Below, piece after piece: positions 45,201-56,955 of a stretch of DNA of 64,000 nt. Under the pieces are notes generated by a model. It had not been told where the DNA came from. It made no database searches and worked only from the letters and a program-made list of their open reading frames with translations. The DNA is from Massariosphaeria phaeospora (taxonomy: Eukaryota > Ascomycota > Dothideomycetes > Pleosporales): positions 930,001-994,000 of the forward strand of contig JAADJZ010000018.1 in the NCBI GenBank assembly GCA_011032825.1, written 5' to 3'. Within the stretch, counting starts at the first letter, position 1; each line of letters starts with the position of its first letter. Position numbers and translations under genes: made by a program.

Positions 45201-48200
45201 CTATCGCATTAAAATTATAAAAAAGCACGAATAGTTAATAGCATTTAAAACTTAATATAAACTTTATAAGTACTAAGTTATGCTATTTAAATTAACTAAT
45301 GCTTTAGCTACGTTTTAAGCTTTAATTAACAAAGTACTATATAAATACTTAGACATTTTTGTTACAGCGTACTTAGACAACGTATTAATATACTTTAAAA
45401 AAACGCTTAAGAAATATTAAAAGCATGTTAAAAAAGTGCTACAGAAGATAAAGCAGTACTAACTACTATTTTACTTAAAAAAATATAAATTTTACGTTAC
45501 AAAAACTAGCTATCTAGAATTTATTATTTTAAGAAAAAGTGTGTTTATAAACTTAAAAAAAATTTAGACTGTACAAAAATAGCTAACTTTTAAAATAGTA
45601 AAAAACGTGCAGTTTTTTTTAAAATTTGCTAACTTTTATTAAAAGTTTATTAAAAATTACTTTAAAACTACGACACTGCTTTTAGAAGTTACTAAAAAAA
45701 ATAAAAAGTTTAAATAAACAAAAGCACAAGAATAGGCGTTTTAAAAACTTAAAAAAAAGTTTACTACAGCACTAATGCTATAAATGCACAACTTAAAAAA
45801 AAAAACTTAAGTAAAAACTAATGCTTTAGACTACGCATTAAGAGCAATACTATTACAACAATGCAACAACAAAAAATAAAAACTAGTATTTTACTATTTT
45901 AAAAAGTTTTTAAGAGTAAAACTTAACTACGACGTTTACAATAAAAAGCTATTAGCAATAATAAACGCTTTTAAACAATAAAAAGCACAGCTAAAAAAAG
46001 CAAGGCATTAAGTACAAGTGTACTTAGATTATTAAAACTTTACTAACTTTACTACAACTAAGAAATTAAATAAACAACAAGTTAAATAAGCTAAATTTAT
46101 AGTAGATTACGACATCAAGATTTACTATTGCAAAAAAACTAACAATAGAGCTGCAAACGCGCTTAGTTGAAAATTAGATTTTATAAAAACTAACAAACTA
46201 GTTACGCACGACCTAGTATTAAAACAAAACTTAAACAAAACTCTTATATACAACTAACTACAATTAGCTAAAATAGCTAAAGTTACAAGCATTAAAAAAA
46301 GAATGTACTAAAAATAAAGCAAAAACAACTAGCAAAGATAGATAGTTACAAACAATACTTAAGCTATATAGCTTATTTAAGAATTACATGCTTTACAAGC
46401 ATATAAACACTTAGAAATTAACAAAATAGTTTAATAAATTTTAAACGAGTACTTAATGCTCTACGTACAAAACACAGTTTAAAAAGTAGTAAGCAACTAT
46501 TTAAATTGTTTAAAAAACAAACTTAAAAAACACAAGCTTTATAAATTACTTTAACTACTAAAACTACTCGCACGCTTATAGATTAGCGTTACAATAGATT
46601 TTATAGTAAAGCTTTTAAAATTGTTAAAACCCAAATTAGCACAGCTATGCAACTCGATTTTGGTAATTATAAATTAATTAACTAAAGAATTACATTTTGT
46701 ACTAACAGAAAAATTAATTACAGCAAAAAAAATAGCTTACGAAGTTACAAAAGCACTTGTTGCTAATTACAAATTGCTAGAATAGTTTATTACTAATAGA
46801 AATAAACTGTTTACATTAAAGTTTTAGAATACGTTCTTAGCCTAGTTAAGAGTTGCAAAAAAACTATTAACTAGTTTTACTCGCAAACAAATAGCTAGAC
46901 AGAACAAACAAACTAAATACTAGAATAGTATCTACGAATGTACACTAACAAGCTGCAAAATAACTAGATTAAACTTCTACTAACAGCACAATTGGCATAC
47001 AACAGCACGAGATTTACAACAATAGAATACTTACTACATTACGCAAACTATAAATATAAGCTAGTAGCTTATTAAAATTTAAAAAATATTAAAAGCATTT
47101 TGCTAGCAGCAAATAATAAAGCTTCTAGAATGCAAAAATTACACAACAAATTAAGCTAACGAATTGCTTAAAAAAACTTTACAATAGCTAAGTTAGCAAA
47201 TAAGAAAAAGCTTAAAAGACTAACTTTTAAAAAGAGAAATAAAGTTTTTTTCTTATAAAAAAACTTAAAAACTAAACAACTATGCAACAAGTTAAACAAC
47301 TTTCAAATAAAACTATTTAAAATCTTAAAAGTTAAAAAACTTGTATTATTTAAACTATAGCTACTTACAAGCATGCGCATACATTTAGTTTTTTACAAAT
47401 TACTTTTTAAACTAGCACTACTAAACGCCGAAGTAGCAACTAATATTAAACTTAAAAATAAAAAGTACGAAGTCGAAGAAGTTAAAGACTTATAGAAGTT
47501 TAGACGTTAGTAGAAATACATAGTTAAATAGCAAAAATAGCTAGAAAGCTAGAATACATAGAAACTAATACGAAATTTTACAAACTGCAAGAAACTAGTA
47601 CGAAAGTATTACTAGCAAAATTTAGAAGCAAAGAATTCAAGTTCTCTAAAAAAGCAGAAAAGTTAAAAAAAAAAAAAGTAAGTAAAGAAAAGTTAGTCTG
47701 TAACTAGTCTAAGTTAGCTAAAAGCGTTTCAAATAGCAGTAGTACAGAACTATCAGTAGAAGCTGTACTTTTAAAATTAAAAAAAGCGCTCAACTGCGCT
47801 TTTTTAAGACGTTTTATTTTTTTAATCGTTGCAAGCTTACAAGCAAACAACTTTTTCTTTTTACTAATAGCTGCGTTAACTTAAGCCCAAAGCTTAAAAA
47901 CACGCTAACGAATTTTAAGCTTTTGAAACTCTACTGCAAAAAGCTTTTAACGTAGAAACCGCTATTTCTTAGCAACAGCAGCAAACTTTTTTTTAAAAAA
48001 AAAAAAACTGCACACTAAGCTAGAAGAAATACAGTTTAAACAAGTTTCTTTAGGCGAAAAAAAACACTTTAGACTTTTTAACAAGCAGCGACGGTAGAGC
48101 TTCGCTACAAAGTAATCTATCGCACGAATACGCGCAAGACAAGCGTGCTTACAAACAGTTAACTTTGCAAAAAAAAATACAAAAACCTTAAGCATAGTTA

Positions 48201-48361
48201 AACTCTAAGACTTAAAAAAATACAAAAAAAAGTTACAACACGATAGAAATTAGAGTTAACTTACTTTTATACAAAAGAGCACTTTTAATGCAAAGCGCAA
48301 AAAGAACTAGCACAGCATAGCAAAACAGCTATTAAAACAATATTCTTAAAAAAAGAAATAA

Positions 48362-48862
48362 TGTTACAAACAAAAACAATACTAGGTATTGTAAACTAAG
48401 CAATAACGCAAAAGAGTTGTTAAAGCTTGCAAGTTTGCAAGACAAAAGTACAGCAACGCGCAAAGCAGAATTAGGTTAGCAAAAGTTACGTAATGCGCTA
48501 CGAGTGCTACAAAGCCTTAGCACGTAGTACACTAAGCAATAGTTGCTACGAGCGCTACAAGTGCTACGGCGTAGCAAAACGTAGCAAGCAAAGCAAAACG
48601 CTTTTAGCAAAGAATTATAGAATTATATAAATTAGCAAAATTTTTTTTATAATTTAAATTCTTTGTAGTTAACTTTTCTAAGTACATTTTATACATAGAT
48701 TAAATCTATAGGCAACAGATTGTTACTTTGTTATTCTATCTAAAATAGAATTAAGATTGTTTTTTTGTTGTTATTAAGCTTTTCAAACATAGAACAATTT
48801 CTTAAGCAGAATTTTCGAGTCTAATAACTCGTACCTTTAGTAAAAGAACACTTCTAATAATA
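48362..48862 (+). repeat. 3' LTR of LTR-1
   Basis: 501 b, begins TGTTACAAAC, ends AATAATA (mutated AATAACA). Followed by CTTAA. Confidence 0.9.
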
Positions 48863-51800
48863 CTTAAGTCTTTGCTTTCTGTAGATTCGTGCTTTAAGTT
48901 AACTTGCTATCGTTACAATTAAGTTGCTTGTATTTGTAAAACTAGTCTAAAAATGCCTACTTCTTGCGGCCGTTGTTTTAAAGAAAACCTAAAGTGCCTA
49001 GTTAATTTTTTGTTAGATAAGTATGCTAAATGCCTTTAGTCTAGCGCGCTTTACAGTTTTGCTCTAACAAAAAGAAAGTAAGCAGCTTTTTAACAAAAGC
49101 GTTGCAACTTGCAATATTAGCTTTTGCTAGCTAAGCAACAAGTGTTATCTGCACGAATTTAAGCTGCTTAGCTAGTGTTCGCAGCAAAGTTTCGTACTGC
49201 TACTCTTCAAGTAAAGCTTTCTATTGCTAAGATAAAAAGAAATTAGCGTTTTGCTAATAAGTAGGTTGCTATTAAAGAGCTAAAGAAACTAAAAGCTGCG
49301 CAATTTAGCGCTGCTGTTGATTTTAAGAGTACAGCTTCTACCGATAGTTTTGTACTACTACTATTCAAAACGCTTTCAACTAACTTAGGCTAGTTACAAA
49401 CTAACTTTTCTCTACTTGTTTTTTTTTTTTTAACTTTTCTACTTTTCTAGAGAACTTGGATTTCCTGCTTCTAGATTTTGCTAGTAATACTTTTGTACTA
49501 GTTCTTTGCAGTTTGTAAAATTTCGTATTAGTTTTTATATATTTTAGCTCTTTAGCTATTCTTGCTATTTGACTATGTATTTCTACTAACGTCTAAACTT
49601 TTATAAGTCTTTAACTTCTTCAACTTCGTACTTTTTGTTTTTAAGTTTAATATTAGTTGCTACTTTAGCGTCTAGTAGTGCTAGTTTAAAGAGTAATTTG
49701 TAAAAAACTAAATATATGCGCATGCTTGTAAGTAGCTATAGTTTAAATAATACAAGTTTCTTAATCTTTAGAATTTTAAATAGTTTTATTTAAAAGTTGT
49801 TTAACTTGTTGCATAGTTGTTTAGTTTTTAGGTTTTTATGTAAAAGAAAAACTCTATTTCTCTTTTTAAAAATAAGTTTTTTAAGCTTTTTTTTATTTGC
49901 TAACTTAGCTGTTGTAAAGTTTTTTTAAGCAATTCGTTAGCTTAATTCGTTATGTAATTTTTGCATTTTAAAAGTCTTGTTGTCTACTACTAGCAAAATG
50001 CTTTTAATATTTTTTAAATTTTAATAAGCTACTAGCTTATATTTATAATTTGCGTAGTAAAGCGAGTATTTTGTAGTCGTAGACTTTGTGCTGTTGTAAG
50101 CTAATTGTGCTCTTAGTAGAAGTTTAACCTAGTTGTTTTGCAACTTGTTAGTGTACATTCGTAGATACTATTTTAGTATTTAGTTTGTTTGTTCTGTCTA
50201 GCTGTCTGTTTGCGAGTAAAAGCTAGTTAATAGTTTCTTTGCAACTTTTAACTAGGCTAAAAACGTATTTTAAAACTTTAATGTAAATAGCTTGTTTCTA
50301 TTAGTAATAAACTATTTTAGCAATTTGTAATTAGCAACGAGTGCCTTTGTAACTTTGTAAGCTATTTTTTTTGCTGTAATTAATTTTTCTGTTAGTACAA
50401 AATGTAATTTTTTAGTTAATTAATCTACGATTACTAAGATTAAGTTGCATAGCCGTGCTAATTTAGGTTTTAACAATTTTAAAAGCTTTACTATAAAGTC
50501 TATTGTAACGCTAATCTATAAGCGTGCGAGTAGTTTTAGCAGTTAAAGTAATCTATAAAGCTTGTATCTTTTAAGTTTGTTTTTTAAACAATTTAAATAG
50601 TTGCTTACTACTTTTTAAACTATGTTTTGTACATAAAGCATTAAGTACTCGTTTAAAATTTGTTAAACTATTTTGTTAATCTTTAAGTGTTTATATGCTT
50701 GTAAAGCATGTAATTTTTAAATAAGCTATATAGCTTAAGTATTGTTTGTAACTATTTATTTTTGCTAGTCGTTTTTGCTCTATTTTTAGTGCATTTTTTT
50801 TTTAATGTTTTTAATTTTAGCTATTTTAGCTAGTTGCAGTTAGTTGTATTTAAGAGTTTTGTTTAAGTTCTGTCGTAGTACTAGGTCGTGCGTAACTAGT
50901 TTGTTAGTTTTTATAAAATTTAATTTTCAACTAAGCGCGTTTGCAGCTCTATTGTTAGTTTCTTTGCAATAGTAAATCTTAATGTCGTAATTTGCTATAA
51001 ATTTAGCTTATTTAACTTGTTGTTTATTTAATTTTTTAGTTGTAGTAAAGTTAGTAAAGTTTTAATAATCTAAGTACACTTGTACTTAATGCCTTGCTTT
51101 TTTTAGCTGTGCTTTTTATTGTTTAAAAGCGTTTATTATTGCTAATAGCTCTTTATTATAAACGTTGTAGTTAAGTTTTACTTTTAAAAACTTTTTAAAA
51201 TAGTAAAACACTAGTTTTTATTTTCTGTTGTTGCATTGTTATAATAGTATTGCTTTTAATGCGTAGTTTAAAGCATTAGTTTTTACTTAAGTTTTTTTTT
51301 TTAAGTTGTGCATCTGTAGCATTAGTGCTGTAGTAAACTTTTTTTTAAGTTTTTAAAACGCCTATTCTTGTGCTTTTGTTTATTTAAACTTTTTTTTTTT
51401 TTTAGTAACTTCTAAAAGCAGTGTCGTAGTCTTAAAGTAATTTTTAATAAACTTTTAATAAAAGTTAACAAATTTTAAAAAAAACTGCACGTTTTTTACT
51501 ATTTTAAAAGTTAGCTATTTTTATACAGTCTAAAAAATTTTTAAGTTTATAAACATACTTTTTTTTAAAATAATAAATCTTAAATAGCTAGTTTTTGTAA
51601 CGTGAAATTTACATTTTTTTAAATAAAGTAGTAGCTAGTACTGCTTTATCTTTTATAGCACTTTTTTAACATGTTTTTAATATTTTTTAAGCGTTTTTTT
51701 AAAGTATACTAATACGTTGTTTAAGTACGCTGTAACAAAAATGTTTAAGTATTTATATAGTGCTTTGTTAATTAAAGCCTAAAACGTAGCTAAAGTATTA

Positions 51801-54800
51801 GTTAGTTGAAATAGCATAACCTAGTACTTATAAAATCTATATTAAGTTTTAAAAGCTGTTAACTATTCGTGCTTTTTTGCAATTTTAATGCGATAGTACT
51901 CGTCTCGTACGTTAAGTTTTGTAATTTATTTTACTTTTTAAAGTTAATCTATAAGCTTTTAAATAAGCGGTAGTAAGTATTAGTTTTTTTGTGTAACGTT
52001 GTTAAGCTGTTAATAGTTTACGCATAGTTTTAATTTTCTATTTTTCTTTAGTACAAACAATATTAGCAAAGCTATTAAGCTTTTGCTTAGTTGTATATAT
52101 TCTTGTTAAATATTTTTTTAAATGTATTTTTTTAATTTTTTTTGCTAGTCGTAAGTTAAAAGATACATTAGTTTTAGTCGCAGTTTTGTTTCTTTTTTAA
52201 AAATAATTTTGTAATTTTATTTTTAGTAGTTTGCTAAGTTGTGCTTTTTGTTTTTTTTTAAAAAAGCTTTTAAACTTTGTTTAGTATTTAGTAAAAAAGT
52301 TTTTAAACTTTTTGTTTTGTTTTTTTAAAAAGTTAAATTGCAGTTTGCTTATTTTTAAAAGCGCAACTTGTTGTATCTATATAACTTTTATTTGCTAAAA
52401 GTTTTTTTTACAAATTTTTATAATTTTGTAAAGTAAAATTAGACTAATTTTTTTGTTTTTAAGTAATTTCTAAATTGTTAAACTATTTTGTAATACTACA
52501 GCAACTTTTTTTCTAAACTTTTAGCTACGTATTGTTTTATTTTTTTAATTAATGTTAAAGTTGTGTTTTTGTAGCTAGTTGTACTTAATATACATATTAG
52601 AACTTTTAAAGTTTATAATATTAATACGCTATTAGTATCTAATGCTCGCAATTTTTAACTTAACTTTCTAAGTTTTTAAGTTGATTAAACTGTTTCTATA
52701 TTTTAGTAGTTGTCTATTAGCTAACACTATTTGTATTAGTTCATTTTTAACTTAGTAAAGTATTCTAATTTTTTTTACTTATTCTAGAAAAACTAATGTT
52801 TAAGCAGCTTTGCTATTAAGTAGTGTAGTAAGCTTTTAGCTTGCAACTTTTGCTTTTACTTTTATGTAATTTTATTTTAGTTGCGTTTTTTGTACGCTTT
52901 GTACAATTGTGCTAAAAGCACTTATACTATTCTAACTATAAGTTTAGTAGCCTGCTAGTTTTTTGCTAAAAAAGTTTTTAAAGCTTGTTTTTTTAAGATG
53001 TTTTATTGTTTGTAGTAGTTGCACTTGCTAGCGAAACATTTCTAAAGCTTTAAAAACTTGTCGTAGTTTTAGTTTTTAAAATTTTATTTTATTGTATTTT
53101 TTTATAGCTTATAGATAGTGCATTTTGTAGTGCAAAAAAGCTATTGTGCTGTTTAGCACGTATCGTAGTTTTTTATACATAATTCGTTGTTGCATTTTAA
53201 GTAGTCTTCGTTTTCTAGACTTATAAGCTACTATTTTATAATATGCTTGCAAAACTAGTATATTTAATATTTTTTATTATAACACTACGCTTATTTGCGG
53301 CTACTGCTGTAGTTTTTAAACTAGTTGTTGTAGTTGTGTACGTAGCATTCTGCTACTGTACACTCGCTATTTTTAAACAAAACGTATAATAGTAGTTTTA
53401 GCTATTGCTAAATAAAAATTTTATTATTTGCGTAGTATACATAGTTCTTTTTGTTATACTAGTACTAAAGTAAGTTTTTGTAATTATTTTAATCTGCGAA
53501 CTGTATTTTTTTTTTGTTAGCTTTTATTATGCTATTGCTAGGTTTGCAACTTTTTATTTTTATAGTTTTTTAATTTAAAGTGTATAAAACTTGTTTTTGC
53601 AATACTAAGCTATGTAGGTTTTTTAGCTGCACATCTAGCATTTATAGTTTTATAGCTATCCGTTAATTTTTTAAACTTGTAAAGTTAATAGTTTTTTATT
53701 ATTTTAGTTTGTTAGCTTTGTAACGTCTTTAAAACTTTCTATTTAAATTTAATTATTTTTTAATTTTTTAAGGTTTTTTAAGTATAGTGTAGCTACTTGC
53801 TGTAGTTAAACTATAGCAATAGTAGCAACTTAAGCGCTTACTACTTTTTATTGTATTTTTAAGCAGTTTCTGCAAAAGTGTTTATTTTTGCTGCATTAAA
53901 AACATGCTTTGTTGTTATAACGTCTTTAGCGTTTTTTTTTTAACAACTTGTTTTTAAAGTTTTGCTTTGTTAAAGTAGCGTTTTTTTTGTTAAACTACTT
54001 TTGTAGTAGTTTATTGTTCTAAACTCGTTTAATGCTGTCAATATTTATTAAGTTATAGTAATAAGTTTTTTTAATTGTAACTACTAAGCGTATGTATAGT
54101 TTAATAGTAAACTTACGTTTTTACTATTGTTGCTATAGTTAGTTATTAATTTATACTACAGTTTTAATTAACTTATTAAGTTTTTTTAGTTTTTTGTTTT
54201 GACTAATTTTATTTTTTACGTGTTTTTTTAACTTTGCGTAGTAAAACTTGTATAAGCTGCGTTTTTCTACATTATCTACTTTAGCCTAAATTTTTTTAAA
54301 TTTAATTGTGTACTCGCTAGCTAAGCTTTTTTGCTTAAGTAGTTTAAGTTAGTTTATTGCTTGCTGCGTTTTGTTTACTTTGTTGTAAATCGTATAAAGT
54401 TTTTGCTTAAACAACTTTTAATTTTTAAAAATGCGCTTTGTGTTTTGCTTTATTCTTTTTACATTTTTTACGTGCGTAACGTAGTTTTTAGTGTATAACT
54501 AAAACTATTTTGCTGCGTTGTTTTTTATGTGCATTTTAGCTACTAGAATTTTGTTTTAATCTATGTAAAAGCTGTTGCTATAATAACAGCAGTAAAAGTC
54601 TACGTTAGTAAAAAAAAGTTTTAAGTTTTTTTTTTTTTTGCTATATTTCTCTAGAGAGAGTGCTTTTGCTAACTTTTTTTTTATTTTACTTTAAAGCTTT
54701 GTAACTGCTGCTAATAGTTTTTAAATCTATTCTGCTTGCTGCTGTATTTAATTAGCTTGCTTTGCTATTACAGTTGCTAGGTTCGTTGTAAGTGTAGTAA

Positions 54801-54873
54801 TGCTACTGCTTGTTGTGCATAAGCTCGTAAGTATTGCTATATTATCTTAGTTCTAAACTTAAAGTAGTTAACG

Positions 54874-55374
54874 TGTTATTAAAAGTGTTTTTTTACTAAA
54901 AGTAATTACAATTAAACTTAGAGATTCCGCCTAAAGAATTGTTTTATGTTTAAAAAGCTTAATAACAACAAAAAAACAATTTTATTTTTATTTTAAATAG
55001 AATAACAAAGTAACAATTTGTTGCTTATAGATCTAATCTATGTATAAAATGTACTTAAAAGAGTTAACTACAAAGAATTCAAATTGTAAAAGAAATTCTA
55101 CTAATCTATATAGTTCTATAATTCTTTGCTAAAAGCGTTCTACTTAGTTCGCTTAGTGTGCTTAGTTGCTAAGCGCTTTAAGCTAGCTAAGCGCTTGCTA
55201 CTTAGTGTACTTAGTTCGCTAAAGTTTTAATCGTACTAATTACTATTACGTAACTGCTAACCTAATTCTGCTTTGCGCATTGCTATGCTTTCGTTTTGCA
55301 AACTTGCAAGCTCTAACAACTTTTCTGCGTTGTTGCTTAGTCTACGATACTTAGTATCGTTTCTATTTGTAATA
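54874..55374 (-). repeat. LTR of LTR-2 (upstream copy, right in the window)
   Basis: 501 b, paired with 41048-41548. It ends TAATA where the partner has TAACA, a C-to-T change. Confidence 0.85.
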
Positions 55375-56184
55375 CTAAGCAAGTTTAATATAGTTGTTCG
55401 TTTAGCTAAAAAGTAATAAAGTAATAAATACTAAGTGTTTTTTTGCCTAGATATTGTCTACTTAGCTTAATTAAATGCTTTTATTAGCAGCTTTATAGAT
55501 AAAGCTTAAAAGCAAAGCAAATTTATTAGCGCATATACATGCTAGAAGCGTAATTTATGCGTAGTTTCTATTCTAAAGAAAAGCTTTAACTTTTTTTTTT
55601 TTTACATTTGTTAGCTAAATATTTTTTTTAATTTACTAACAATACTAATTATAAAGCTTTTTTTATCTATATTGTAGATATAACGAGAATTTATTTAATA
55701 TTAATCAATCTTGCTATGTAAAAGCTAAAAATAGAAGTAATATTTATTTTCTAAATTAGCTTTGTAGCAATTGCTATTTATGCTAAATATCTATTGTAAT
55801 ATAAAATAATTGCTATGCTAGTTAATAAAGCGCGTAGCCTAGCTTTTACTAACTAGCTTTTAAGCTATTGCTAATGCAAAATTGTGTATTATCTCTTTTG
55901 TAGAAAGTACATATTTTTTTAATAGTTCTTTAATATACTATACAAGCTTTTGCTTTTGCTATAAGTTAAGTTTTTGTTAATTAATTTTCTTAGCTTTATT
56001 AGAGTTCTAAACGCGCTTGTGCTTTTGAAATAACGTAGTTCTATTAATATTATAAGTAGCAGCAATTTTTCTATACAAAAATAATTTTTTTAGATTTAAA
56101 AATTTAATCGCATTAATTGCATCGTTAATTGCTTTTATGTTAGTAGAGTTAAGACGCGTTAAAGTTAAAGAGATTTTAGTATTT

Positions 56185-56236
56185 TAGTAATAAGTAGCTT
56201 AGTACGCGAAGTAGCTTAGCACGCGTATAAACACGT
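56185..56236. repeat. Right terminal inverted repeat of P1, mutated
   Basis: Reverse complement matches 39796-39847 with mostly C-to-T/G-to-A changes. Followed by TA at 56237. Confidence 0.75.
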
Positions 56237-56238
56237 TA

Positions 56239-56955
56239 CTATGTCCGTGCACCTAAAGTAGTAAATAGATATAAGTTAAGTTAAAGTTAAGTTAGCTTAC
56301 GTAAAACTCTAGTGCTAACTTAACTTATACCTACGCTAAAACGTTTTAGCGTAGGTATAAGTTAAGTAAGCACAAACTTTTACAATTTTATATTTTAATA
56401 TATTTTCTTTTTATAATTATAATAGCTAGTTATAATAAGTTTATTAACTTAAAAGTAGTACTTATAACTCAACTTTAACCTACGCTTAAATTACTCTAAC
56501 TTAACTTTAACTCTAAGTTTGTGCAACTCTAACTTAACTTATACCTAACAATAAGTACTTTTTACTTATTCGCTAGCGTACGTGCACTTAATGCACGAAT
56601 TTAGCTAATACACGCTTACGCTAGCGAATAAGTAAAAAGTACTTATTATTGAGTATAAGTTAAGTTAAAGTTGCACAAACCTAAAGTTAAAGTTAAGTTA
56701 GAGTAATTAAAGCGTAGGTTAAAGTTAGGTTATAGGTACTACTTTTAGGTTAATAAATTTATTATAACTAGCTGTTATAATTATAAAAAGAAAATATATT
56801 AAAATATAGCATTGTAGAGGTTTATACTAGCCTAACTTATACTTACGCTAAAACGTTTTAGCGTAGGTATAAGTTAAGTTAGCACTAAAGTCTTACGTAA
56901 GCTAACTTAACTTTAACTTAACTTATACTTATTTACTACTCTATGCACGCTAAAC
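56239..56955. repeat. Foldback element with large inverted repeat
   Basis: Arms of about 330 b (roughly 56246-56590 and 56608-56955) are reverse complements around a centre near 56598. Each arm holds an internal hairpin: a perfect 48-b palindrome at 56319-56366 and its mutated partner at 56831-56878. The arms also carry repeated ATAAGTTAAGTTAAAGTTAA units. No coding potential. It separates the two inverted Fot1-type copies P1 and P2. Confidence 0.75.

Larger units (their letters stand above)
41723..48862 (+). mobile_element. LTR-1: complete but dead Ty3/gypsy chromovirus (7,140 b)
   Basis: Flanked by CTTAA at 41718-41722 and 48863-48867. LTRs at 41723-42223 and 48362-48862. In plus orientation the decayed frames show, in order: a gag CCHC zinc knuckle (43193-43234, CX2CX4HX4C, with a stop inside), reverse transcriptase (about 44,900-45,800; the YLDD box reads YLDN at 45370-45381), RNase H (about 45,800-46,150), integrase (about 46,340-47,200) and a C-terminal chromodomain (47463-47590, KYEVEEVKD start). 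The gag-PR-RT-RH-IN order plus chromodomain defines a chromovirus. Dozens of stops, most explained by TGG to TAG/TAA or CAG/CAA to TAG/TAA. Confidence 0.88.
41048..55374 (-). mobile_element. LTR-2: Ty3/gypsy retrotransposon, interrupted by LTR-1
   Basis: Flanked by CTAAG direct repeats (41043-41047 and 55375-55379) with two 501-b LTRs in minus orientation at 41048-41548 and 54874-55374. LTRs start TGTTA and end TAACA or its mutated form TAATA. After removal of LTR-1 and one copy of its duplication the element is about 7.2 kb. The minus-strand coding region mirrors that of LTR-1: gag zinc knuckle near 53855-53910 and reverse transcriptase motif near 51700-51730, all with stops. The P2 copy preserves the empty target site CTTAGCTTAAG. 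Confidence 0.85.
39796..56236 (-). mobile_element. P1: Fot1/pogo-type DNA transposon, split by nested LTR elements
   Basis: Terminal inverted repeats of about 50 b lie at 39796-39847 and 56185-56236 (start ACGTGTCTGTGCGCGTGCCG on the left, decayed on the right), flanked by TA on both sides (39794-95 and 56237-38). Without the insertion the element is about 2.1 kb, which is the size of Fot1-type elements. The minus strand encodes a broken transposase: an N-terminal helix-turn-helix region (about 56,130-55,800), DDE-type sequence, and a Lys-rich C-terminal part (about 40,680-39,960) with a SRSVKL near the end. It is full of stops. Its interior is AT-rich but the left repeat is still GC-rich. 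Confidence 0.8.

Noticed and set aside
47962..48195. 77-codon minus-strand frame in AT-rich DNA
   Set aside because: Phe/Lys-rich translation of mutated retrotransposon sequence, antisense to LTR-1.
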